Translations under genes and position numbers: made by a program | Notes under the pieces: generated by a model | What the model saw: the letters and a program-made list of their open reading frames with translations, nothing else | Database searches by the model: none | Told to the model about the DNA's origin: nothing | NCBI GenBank assembly: GCA_021464245.1 | Contig: JADCRB010000024.1 | Span: 1,056,181 to 1,120,180 of the forward strand | From: Carallia brachiata | Taxonomy: Eukaryota; Streptophyta; Magnoliopsida; Malpighiales; Rhizophoraceae | Reading direction: 5' to 3' | DNA: 64,000 nucleotides | Shown here: positions 36,811 to 47,003 of the stretch, one piece after another | Numbering within the stretch: position 1 is the first letter of the stretch | Layout of the letters: each line of letters begins with the position of its first letter

Positions 36811-37010
36811 CAAATTAAATATAAAATAATACTAAACATTCTGAAAATTATATTGTAAAATATTTTGAGACGTGTAATTATGAAAAAAATTATTATTTTT
36901 TTTTTTGATTTGACGGTATTAAAAAATTAACATTCTTTTTGTAATTACACCTTTCAACATATTTTCATAATATAATTTTAAAATATTTGTATTACTCTTA
37001 AATATAATAC
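36811..37010. repeat. Foldback MITE-like inverted repeat
   Basis: The left arm at about 36811-36890 and the right arm at about 36938-37010 are imperfect reverse complements. The best blocks are GAAAATTATATT against AATATAATTTT and CGTGTAATTA against GTAATTACAC. The loop is T/A-rich with no ORF. Arm length of 70-80 bases and total length of about 200 fit a foldback MITE. Target duplication not resolved. Confidence 0.6.
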
Positions 37011-37358
37011 TTATGGCCCAAATGATCCTTAACGTCGACGTTCTCAAGTTACTTGAATTTTTCTACGCTTCAACGGGGATATTTTGCTTACCTGAATAAA
37101 AGAACTGGGATTTGGAAAGGAAGAGAAGTGAAGCCATACATCCAAGATTTTATTATTATTATAAATAATAATATATATTACAAAAATTATATAAAATATT
37201 AAAAATTTATAATTTTTATAAATTTTTATAATTATATAAAGAATTATCAATTTTTTAATATTAATTAAATCAAAAAATTTTAAAATTAATAATTAATTTC
37301 CTAATTATAAAATTTAAGATATTTTATAATATAATTTTTTTGATATACATTATGACTC

Positions 37359-37359
<1 letters not shown>

Positions 37360-37402
<43 letters not shown>
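37360..37402. repeat. ATT trinucleotide microsatellite
   Basis: About 14 uninterrupted ATT units in intergenic DNA. Likely length-polymorphic. Confidence 0.9.
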
Positions 37403-37403
<1 letters not shown>

Positions 37404-38065
37404 CAGGCCTGTTTTTGTGACAATTGACTTATAGATCAGGACAAATTTCCCAAAAAAGCAAACAGAAGCTTCAAAAGTCGATCCAAGAGTTTCAACTTTA
37501 CCAAAAAAACAAAGTTAGCACAGTAGCACCTATTTTAGTTGTGCAACAGAAGTCTCGTTTCTTGTTAATTCCAGCGGGGAGGATGGCTCGAACAAATGAG
37601 TCCCAAGTATTGAAGAGACGAGTCACTTAGTCTAGTGATAAAATAATTTATTTTAAATTTAGTACTAAAATTAAAATCTAAGACGGACAAAAAAAATTCA
37701 ATATGTACAAAGATATATATAATGCAAAATTTTAAAGGTGTAAAAGAGACTAATGCCCTGTTTTCTTAGAAAATGAATGAAAAAGAAAATAAATATAAAA
37801 TAGATATAGTAATAATAATATTATAATTAATAAAAGGTAATGATTAAAAAAGTATGAGAAATAAAATGAATAATAATTTATGAGAAAAAATGGTAATTAT
37901 TTGGATCAATAAAAATGAATAGAAAAAAATAAATAAAAAATGTTTTCTTTTTCTTTTTTTTTCTTTTCTTTTCAAAAATTGCCAAACACCCGTAATAATT
38001 ATTGGGTTAATTAAAATAGTTTTAAGACATAAAAGAGAGGAGATGACTAGGTAATTGTTTTGTAT

Positions 38066-38321
38066 AGAGTTATTAAATAGTTGTCATATATGATATAATA
38101 AAAAAATTATACGATATGATAAAAGAATTATAAAAAAGTTATATAACATATAAAAAAAATTATATAATGTATAACTAGCTAACAAAAATTAAAAATTTTT
38201 GATAGCTCGTTATACTGGTTATATAATTTTATTTAGTATGTTATATAATTTTTTTATAATCCTTATAACATATTGTATAATTTTTTTATCATATTATATA
38301 ATCACAATTAAATATAACTCT
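38066..38321. repeat. Long-arm foldback MITE-like element
   Basis: Outer ends are AGAGTTAT (38066-38073) and its complement ATAACTCT (38314-38321). Arms of about 115-120 bases pair across almost the whole element around a centre near AAAATTAAAAATTTT (about 38190). Conserved blocks include ATAAAAAAATTATAC, AGTTATATAACATA and CTAGCTAACAAAAAT with their complements. It would form a near-complete hairpin. No ORF and no clear target duplication. Confidence 0.7.
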
Positions 38322-39143
38322 TTAAAAAGACATTCAAAGGTTTTTTTTTTTTTTAAAAAGGGACAATATTTGGCTATACACGTAATGAACCAAGACAAAA
38401 GTAGCAACAATGTTTTCGGGTGTGAGAGATTTTGGTGAAGGCATAACTTTCACTGAAAGCCACGTAGCTTGAAAGTATCTTGCACAACTCAGCTTAGCAG
38501 GAGTCACAGCTTCTAAAGTGCGCAACCCACCGTCAAAGCCACCTCATCGCTCTTTCTTCCTTCGCCCTTTAAAAAAAAAGGCCATGTAAATCTAAATAAG
38601 TATGATTAAGCATCTCATGATTCTTGTGATATCTTAATAGTCTTGGCAATTAATCTTTAGTCTCGGTAATTAATCTCAAAAAGGTAATGTTTATGACCTA
38701 ATAAATTTTATAAATTAAAAGGAAATAGCAATTTTTTATAGATAAGTTTAAGACCTGTGTCAATCAAACATTTTTGTGTAACATTTTTTTTAGTTCGTAT
38801 AAAAGATAGTAATTTATTATTAGAGACTAAAAATAAAATATTTGAACTAGTGATTTTGTAATTCAGATTTTTCAATTAAAAACCCGTAATTTTAATTATT
38901 TTAACTAAGCAGCTCCTCTTGCCAAAAAAAAAAAAAAAAAGAGAAAAAAAAAACTGTTTGTTTACCTAATCCAAAGTTAACGGCTACAATAAAATCTTTG
39001 TCCAAGCCATAGATTATTTGCCATAATACGCCCCACAAGACAGATTCAACCACTAGGCCAACATGATTGGCTTGTCCTGGATGGATAGCTACAGGAGTGC
39101 CAAAGACTCGAAGACAAGGAGATTAAATCTCAACCTTTGACAC

Positions 39144-39214
39144 TATATAAACTGCATTATTGGTGTCCTTTTGCTCGAAGGAAACTTCGTTGAGATTCCC
39201 TGTTGGATTTAAAG
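39144..39214 (+). promoter_or_regulatory. TATA box and 5' UTR exon of the GH79 gene
   Basis: TATATAA at 39144-39150 is followed by a short leader ending at a good donor, AAAG|GTGAGT (exon end 39214). The leader intron would run to the TTGTTGCAG acceptor at 39960, six bases before the first codon. A leader intron in this position fits the absence of conserved protein upstream. The transcription start (about 39175) is inferred from TATA spacing. Confidence 0.6.
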
Positions 39215-39965
39215 GTGAGTTCTTTGTTTTTGAGGTCAGTTCCAATAGGGGTTGTACTTGCTTTTTGCTGGATTTAAGTTAATGGGTAGCCATAGATTTG
39301 GTTGATAGTGATGGGTTCCCTGTAGTATTGTTTTTCAAAGTTTCTGCTTGCTGGGAATTTGATTTAAGATTGGTTTTTAAGGTAGGTGGTAAGAAATTTG
39401 CTCACTTCCATTCATTTTTCTTGGTTTTATGGATGTATTTATGCACCGACTAAGGCAATTTGGTGTCAGTTTCTAGTTACACCGTTAGTTTCTTGATGTT
39501 TTTTATGTTTACTTGGGAGATCTAATTTCGTTGCGATTTAGTTCGCTCTTTTAGTATAATGCTGCAGTTCACTCTTGTATACGCCTGATGGGATGTGCTT
39601 TCTGCTTCTTGTATTGCTTTGAAAATGCAAATCCTTGAGCTTTTATACCTAATGTTCTACTTCTTTCTGTTTCTGTTTTTGTTTTCGTGTCTTTTTTAAG
39701 CTGGAGGAGTCCAGATACCTGATGTATGCGGTCTGGATCTGGGTTTTATTTTTACCAAAAGCTAAATTCTCCGAGTTTCTAAAAGCATTTTGGCTAATTT
39801 TTCAGTGAATGCTACAATTGCATATATTTTGTGTGCCTCACCCTCCAATCCTTGGAAAGGCTTTTCTTTTTTTTTTCCCAGTCAGTTCAATCACACGATG
39901 TCCGTGTACAGAGTGTGTACGGGGAAATTGCTGTTTATAACTGCATGTCTTTTGTTGCAGTTCAG

Positions 39966-42900
39966 ATGGTTTCTAGAACTAATCAACCGATGGGATGCTG
40001 GTTCTCGTTTATCTTTTTGACTTCACTCCCAGTAATTCTGGCAGAAGAAATTACACGTGCGACAATTGTGGTTGATGGAATTAGACCGATTGCACATACT
40101 GATGATAATTTCATCTGTGCTACAATTGATTGGTGGCCTCAGGACAAATGCGATTATAACCAATGTCCTTGGGGTTACTCATCTGCAATAAATTTGGTAA
40201 GGCCCATCAATCTTTTTTAAAGGTTTTCTCCCTGTGTTTTTGGCAGAAGAAGTTGCACATGCTATAAATTGATCTTTTATTTCTTAATTTGTTTTCTTTA
40301 ATTTTTTTTAATAAAAATGGTGGAACAAATGGAATTTTACCTGTTGTTGTTTGATGCTTTCAGGACTTGTCTCATCCACTTCTTTCCAAAGCTATCCAAG
40401 GTTTTGTATCATCCTTGAATAACACCTTAAAGCTTGATGAACGATGTTCTTCATTTGAAAGTAATACAGCTTGATTTCTGGCTTGACAGCTTTTGGGCAT
40501 TTGAGGATACGAATTGGAGGTTCTTTGCAAGACAAAGTATTTATGATGTTGAAAGTTTGAAGATTCCTTGCCCTCCATTTACCAAAAAGAAAGATTGGCT
40601 CTTTGGGTTTTCAAAGGGATGCTTACATTTGAACCGGTGGGACGAGCTAAACCATTTCTTCAGAAGAACTGGGTAAGGTTTTGGCACTTGAATCTCTGCA
40701 TGTATATCAGTGAGAGTGTATATGCAAGGTCTGTGTGTGATTTAAGAACATGCAGTCATCAAAATTGGGTCATAATATATTTGCATCCAATGTCCAATAC
40801 AATCCCTTGTGCTATTATGGCAAGGTTGTGTAACTTGAGAGGAGTTTCCGTTTGAATAATTTGTACCAGCAGTATATAGTCAAAAGTGATTCCTCTAGTC
40901 TCTGATAATTTCTTTTATACTTTATCATATTTGGACTTGTTGATGAATGTAATATTGCGGTAATGAAAAGTTGTTGCATACACTTTGATTTCTTCAAGCA
41001 ATTCAGCCCCTTTTTTCAAAAATATTAAATCTTCAATCTTAAGTCACAAGCACCTACCAATTTCTGAAGTGTTAGTGGAAATTTCCTGTTTCAAGTGTTT
41101 ATGATGTATAGATATGGTAATATATAGAAGGGCGAGTCTTTTTGTAACGGTAAGATTATTCTATTGTAACCTGGAGGTATCAAGTTCAAGTTGATGAAAC
41201 AGCCTATGTAAAAACAAGGTTTAACTTGAGTAAAGCTGACCCTCCCTAGACTTCACAGTGGGGGAACATCATCAACTAAGAAGCCCTTTTAAATATGTTG
41301 GTGTTTTTTTTTTTTTTTTGTACTTTTATTTGTTTTCCAATCATGGATTTCAGTTGTTTTTTGAGTTTTGCTTCAGCTCTTGCATCTCTGGAATTGTACT
41401 CTTGGATTTCTGCCTGTCTATCTTTATTTGTGAAAAAAGCACTGAATACCAAGTGTCATTAACAATCACTTCCTCCCTAGATTGTGGGCATTGGAAGAGG
41501 CTTGCTTATGGCATGATTATCACTAGAATCTTCCATTTGCAGGGCTATTGTAACTTTTGGCTTGAAATGCTCTCTATGGGAGGCATCAGATAAGGAGAAG
41601 TGTATGGGCAGGGGCTTGGGATCCCAGTAATGCTCTCGATTTTATGAACTACACCGTCTCAAAAGGATATCAGATAGATTCATGGGAATTTGGTATAAAA
41701 TTTTGGCAAACCTCCCTTTGTTTGAGATTCAATTTCTTTTGCCTCACCCGTAGTATGCTTTTGCTATTGTAGGTAATGAACTGAGTGGAAGTGGTGTTGG
41801 TGCAAGTGTTAGTGCTGAACTCTATGGAAAAGATCTGATCAACCTTAAAGATATTATTAACCATCTGTATAAAAACTCCAAATTCAAACCTGCACTTATA
41901 GCACCTGGAGGATTTTTTGAGCAGGAGTGGTATGCTAAGCTTCTTCAGGTTTCAGGTTCAGGCATTATCAACATTGTGACTCATCATATATACAACTTGG
42001 GGGCAGGTAGGCTACTGTGGTAAAGAAACTGTTTCGCAGTTGATGTATGCTTATTGTGTCATTGCCAATGTAAATGTTTGAATGCCTGTAATTCTAAAAG
42101 TTTAACTAATGTCATCAATAAAGGTATGCTTCTTAGTTTAAAATCAATGGCAAGAAGGAGTTCTCTATATATCCATCTTTAATTTCAGCCGCAAGTGGTG
42201 CTTAGGACAGATAATCCAGTTTTAGTAGGCATTTACTGATAACTTCGTTATGAATCAACCTAGAGAGGATGATTGCCAGTCTGGGCAGGGAAAAGGAAGG
42301 GATTAAAAAGATTTCCTACATTGCTATTTGTTTTTATAACTCAAAACCAACAAAAGCATTAGGTCAACCAATAATAAGGAAAATTCTGAATTAGATGTTT
42401 TCTGAAACTAGGTAGCAGTTGACCTCGCTTGGTCATGCATGCTACATATAATAATGACATAGAACCGCTTGGGAATAACCTTTTTATACGTACATGGTCC
42501 TGGAAACATTGACAATTTTAGACCTTCATTTGCCTCATATAAGCAACATGTAAGAAATCTGTCTGAGAAAGGATGTCTTCTACTTTTACTTTTACAGATC
42601 AGGACTGATTAAGACACTTAAGCTTGCACAGACATGATTGTTTTCACTTTTTGCTTCCTGTAAATTGATTATTGCTCTTCTATTCCAGGTGTCGATCCCA
42701 ACCTTGTGAAAAAGATATTGGATCCCCAATTTTTGAGCAGGATATCACATACATTCAATAATCTTCAGCAAACTATTCAACAGAATGGTCCTTGGGCCTC
42801 TGCATGGGTTGGAGAGGCTGGTGGGGCCTACAATAGTGGTGGTCGCCATGTATCTGACACATTTATCAACAGCTTTTGGTATCACTTTTTGTCGTGTTGC

Positions 42901-44492
42901 TTCCATTTATTTTTTATCAAGGAAAGAAGGCTTGCCATTGAATTTTGTATACTTGCATTGCTATTAAGTACTATTTTCCATCATTTATGGCTATTAGGTA
43001 CTTAGATCAACTTGGAATGGCAGCCAAGTACAATACAAGAGCATATTGCAGGCAGACCCTGATTGGTGGCAATTATGGTCTCCTCAATAGAACCACGTTT
43101 ATGCCCAATCCCGACTACTACAGGCAAGAACATCAATTCCCAATACTGTGTTGAGTATATGGATGGCATGCTTGTGCCTGTTGAAGAAGAAGAAAACTTG
43201 TTTGTTTCTCTTTCACAGACTTATCTAATCCTGTGTCCTTGCTTCTGTTGGATTGATTCTGAATAGTGCCCTTCTATGGCATCGACTCATGGGAAAGAGT
43301 GTTCTATCCATTAGTAGTGATGATTCGCCATTTCTACGCTCTTATGCCCATTGTTCAAAAGGAAGAGTAAGCCCACGTTCAATTTTTTCACTACATAACT
43401 GTTCACTCTACTTAGTGTTTGGGCATGTGGAAGTTTTAAGACAGTTATTTCAAGCACTTCAATTTTTTGTTCAGGCAGTCTAAACTGGGGGTACTTGAGG
43501 GATCTTTAGATAAATGTCGTGTAAAGCGTTCCCATTTTATTGGTATCTGCTATGTTGTTAGCTTTTGTGCAAGGAATAGTTGAACATGTTAAAACCCTCC
43601 CATCATCGGAAATAACTGGATTGTATTTACCGCTCAAATCTTGCCCTCATTTTTTCGCTATTAACTGATCTTTGTGAAGTTTTTCCTGTGACTTGGGGGG
43701 CATATGGCGAGTACCATTTTGATGGTAAACTAAGACATCATTGAGCTAAAAACTCAATATTTTTGTGCCTCACTTTTGGTCCCGAAAACACTAGCCGAGG
43801 ATTGCTACTCATGATAGTTTAAACACCTTGGGAACCTATAGTTAGCATTGCCTATATGTTGCACAATGATTTTACATCTCCACGATGCTAACATTGCATT
43901 CGTTCATCACAAATTCTGTTTATCCTCGTATTCTTGGAACGTCAAATTAAACTCTCCAATTCACAAACTAACTTGGACCATTTTTTGCATGTCTCAAGAT
44001 CAGTACTGACAGTGCAAAAACACCATGTTCCTTTGGTCTCTTAAATATTTACTCGTCTAGCCATACAACTCCTTACATCTCAAATTCTGGTGTTTTGTTA
44101 CAGGCGGGTATAACTCTGCTGCTGATCAATCTAAGCGATCAGACCACTTTCATCGTCAATTCCAGAATAACATGAGCTTGAATGTGCACGTGGAACAGGC
44201 CGTTGGTCGAGAAAGTTCTCTCATGCGTGGCCTTAAGAGATCAGTTTCATGGGTTGGAAGCCAAGCATCAGGCGGATCATTAAACAGAGAGGAGTATCAC
44301 TTGACTCCAAAAGATGGGTACCTTCGAAGCCAAACCATGGTTCTTAACGGAATACCATTAAAGCTTTCACAAGATGGAAACATCCCAGAGTTGAAGCCCG
44401 AGTATGTTGCTGTGAATTCTCCCATATATATCACTCCTTTGTCCATTTCCTTTATTGTTCTCCCTAATTCTGATTCTCCAGCTTGTGAGTAA
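39966..44492 (+). CDS. Heparanase-like protein, glycoside hydrolase family 79, frameshifted in this sequence
   Basis: Nine coding exons: 39966-40196, 40364-40400, 40490-40672, 41543-41692, 41773-42006, 42689-42878, 42998-43123, 43267-43366, 44104-44492; about 546 aa after corrections, normal for AtGUS3-type proteins. A hydrophobic signal peptide precedes AEEITRATIVVDG. DDNFICATIDWWP is the family start block. The acid/base Glu is in FGNELSG (about residue 203) and the nucleophile Glu in AWVGEAGGAY (about 321). The enzyme is expected to be secreted and to act on glucuronic-acid-containing wall glycans such as arabinogalactan proteins. Intron 7 has a GC donor (TACAG|GCAAGA). Indels: a missing T at 40540-40542, an extra A at 41565-41567 and a missing A at 44166-44167. 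Confidence 0.93.
41131..41272 (+). repeat. Au SINE, nearly full-length head, in GH79 intron 3
   Basis: Reads GGCGAGTCTTTTTGTAACGG, then TTCTATTGTAACCTGGAGGT, GTTCAAGTTGATGAAACAGCC and later GACCCTCCCTAGACTTCACA. It follows the remembered Au SINE order (GGCGAGCC..GCAACGGTAA, TGACCTGGAGGTCA, GAAACAGCCTC, closing GC-rich block), although many CpG sites have decayed. Same strand as the gene. Confidence 0.65.
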
Positions 44493-45351
44493 TTTCTGCA
44501 CTCATTATCCGCGTTTCGTCATCTTATACATGAAGTTGCATTAGTTCATAAGATTATTTTAGGGAAAATTTAAGTTGTTTATTGATGCAATTCTTACCAA
44601 TTGTAATCATAACAATCTTATTTCTTGTGTAATGTACTATCTGACGAAATAAGATACAGGGTTCTTCTGTGTGTTTAACATTATACATGCACACACAATG
44701 TTATGCTCCGAACTTGATCTCCAACCAACCTAAGCTATTACAGTGTTGGATTCCAGTTTATTTCTTCTCATAGCAATTGTTCATTCGCAATTTACAACTT
44801 TAATCTCGAATTTAATTGTAATTGTCTTTATCATTTAGTTTTATTATAGTCTAAGTTTGAGAAGTAATTTTTGTAAATCTTTCTTTTATTTTTCAAGACA
44901 ATCTTTTTCTTCTTTTCTCTCTTTTTTTCAGCGTGTACTTTAATTTGATCACCTCTTTTAATTCTTTGATTAGAATATTTAATTTTTTATTAGTAAAATA
45001 AAAAAATAGAAGTAATGTTCTAATTTTATAATAAAATATTGTGATTTTATATTCAAAAGAATAAAATATTATGACTTTATATTTAAGAGGCGTGACGAAT
45101 CCGACATTTAACATTATTAGTGCACACATATATATATATATAAAGTGTACCTAATTTTTTTAAGATTATGATAGGGTTATTGAAAAGTGTTCTACGAAAC
45201 TTACTGAAAAAAAAAAAAGTTGATAAATTGTTAATTAACAATAAAAATATAAAATCTATTAATCTGTTAAACGTTAGCAATTAAAATTTCATAAATATGG
45301 AGAGAAAAATTATAACAATCATTATCTTTTTGCCAAAAGAAAAAAAAAATC
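44493..45351. other. Spacer between GH79 gene and ISD11
   Basis: Contains the GH79 3' UTR and an AT-rich stretch with a short TA repeat near 45128-45142. No gene supported. Confidence 0.5.
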
Positions 45352-45358
45352 TATAAAA
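45352..45358 (+). promoter_or_regulatory. TATA box of ISD11/LYRM4
   Basis: TATAAAA lies 128 bases upstream of the ISD11 start codon, which predicts a leader of about 100 nt. The sequence after it is markedly GC-richer. Confidence 0.55.
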
Positions 45359-45486
45359 TGCGTGAGCTGTAAGGCTCTTGGCCAATCCGCAACGAAACCG
45401 AAAACACATCCACACACACCGGATCTCCGCCGCCCTTTTCCCTCTGCTTCTGCCTGTGTGTGAAGCGCGTGTTGGGTACGGCATAA

Positions 45487-45762
45487 ATGGCGTCGTTTAT
45501 GGTTACGAAGGGGGAGGTGCTGTCGCTGTACCGGTCGCTCCTCCGCACGGCCCGCCGGTTCTCCGACTACAACATAAGAGAGTACACCAAGCGCCGCACC
45601 TTCGACGGCTTCCGCCGGAACCGGGATCTTGCAGACCCTTCCGCCATCTCCGCCGCATACTCCGACGGCAAGGCCCAGCTCGAAGTTGCCAAACGACAGG
45701 CCCTCGTCTACTCAACCTACGCCCCCAACATCAAGAGCGTCATGGAGGTCTCCCCTCACTAA
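45487..45762 (+). CDS. ISD11: ISD11/LYRM4, mitochondrial Fe-S cluster assembly factor (LYR protein)
   Basis: Single-exon frame of 91 codons, the size expected for plant ISD11. The LYR tripeptide is in LSLYRSLLRTARRF. It is followed by the near-invariant DYNIREYTKRRTFDGFRRN block, which separates ISD11 from other LYR proteins. Family members bind and stabilise the cysteine desulfurase NFS1 in the mitochondrial matrix, together with acyl carrier protein. The start MASFMVTKGE is the first ATG after the TATA-proximal leader. The frame is intact, and the coding region is much GC-richer (many CCG/GCC codons) than its surroundings. Stop TAA at 45760-45762. Confidence 0.94.
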   Translation: MASFMVTKGEVLSLYRSLLRTARRFSDYNIREYTKRRTFDGFRRNRDLADPSAISAAYSDGKAQLEVAKRQALVYSTYAPNIKSVMEVSPH

Positions 45763-47003
45763 TTCCCCCGCCTTCCCCGGCCGCCGGTAAAAATAATTGC
45801 TTTAATTTGTTCCACTTTCAATAGCTATTCTCTCGTTAATTTTTATTAGTCAACGTTGTGGATTATTAGTAAAAAAAAAAAAAAATGTTTTTTTCCTGCT
45901 TTTTTTGCGTTTAAAATATTTGGGATTTTTTTAAAATTGTATTTATTTATTTATTTTTTTTTTGGCAGCGATTGATCCGATGTTTTTCGTCTTTGTTAGT
46001 GTGACGAAGGAAGAATAAGTGCATATTGGAGACATGGAGAATGAAGACTCTTTTGTCCCCTAAACGCAGTTCAATTGAGTCCATTAGTTTGGTCTCTTCA
46101 AATAATTGGTTTTTGTCCGAACAATGTGTTTCTTTTTTTTTTTTTTGGTCAGTGTCAGATGATTATGTTGTACTATTACCAATCTACGGTGTAAGCTAGA
46201 CACATATTTGTTTGACAAGAAGCAGATCATAATATGGTTTGAGACACCCTTTTCGGTTTTGGTTTCATATATGAAAATACTTGATAGGTTCTTTAACTAC
46301 TATGAAAATATGATTAAAATGTTATGTCTTGTTCGATAATTGAAATTAAAAAAAAAAAATTTGTTAGATGTCTGTGGATAAATTATATTATTTAAGAATA
46401 AGTTATATGATGGAATCGTCGTAGTTGTTATATGTTTTTAACATATCGATGTCCGCAGAGAGTTGAACCAATAACTCTTTTTTTAGCTTTCCCTGTTGCT
46501 GCTGAGATTCAGGTTGAGATATCAAGTTACAGATCATTGGTTCTATTGGGAATTTGGTGGATGGATGTCCGCGAGGCGATGGACAAGCATTACATATTTT
46601 GGGGTAGTTGCTATGTCGTTAACCTTGAGGGATATGCGGTCATCCACAGGCATTTGAGTTCCAGTTCAGTTGAATCTCCCATATATCAAGTTTCGGGTTT
46701 ATCAGGTATTAGGTCAATCGATTCTCACATATATTAGTCCTCAAGTTCATCGGTATTCAACAATGGCGGAGACTACAAAGTTGCAAATGCTTTGTTCAAA
46801 CACAAGTAACCAATAGAGAAATAACCTTTGATCAAACAAAGAATGTAAGAAGTTCCAAGCAGAGTATGAAGACTGAACTGCAAAGTAGATTACAGTATCC
46901 ATCTAAATTGCGGAAAATCCTAAATCAAATCCATACATGGAATGGAGATGACAGTGGGAAACAAAAAATGCTGAGTATCAGGCGGTTAGTATTGAGTGCA
47001 AAT
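45763..47003. other. Convergent spacer, ISD11 3' side and SNAP33 3' side
   Basis: Holds 3' UTRs of two convergent genes. The open frames at 46432-46737 and 46866-47330 have no family features; the latter runs antisense over SNAP33 exons. Confidence 0.5.

Larger units (their letters stand above)
34901..39143. other. AT-rich spacer with foldback elements
   Basis: Contains the SCAPER 5' UTR and promoter at its left (a GA tract at 35391-35411 lies about 490 bp upstream of the SCAPER start), then long AT-rich sequence with two foldback repeats (36811-37010, 38066-38321) and an ATT microsatellite (37360-37402). No protein-coding gene is supported. Confidence 0.6.

Noticed and set aside
37360..37402. 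CRISPR-like array
   Set aside because: Simple ATT microsatellite with no spacers; plant nuclear DNA.
40401..40489. Protein end in GH79 at a stop just after exon 2
   Set aside because: The stretch has a GTTTTG donor and a TTGACAG acceptor, and removing it joins the conserved AIQ-AF and LRIRIGGSLQD blocks.
43124..43266. Read-through of GH79 exon 7 instead of a GC-AG intron
   Set aside because: The frame continues only seven codons before a stop and would break the conserved YYSALLWHRLMG segment.
44893..45129. 78-codon minus-strand frame, and neighbours to 45280
   Set aside because: Ile/Lys/Phe-rich translation of AT-rich spacer, with no splice or family support.
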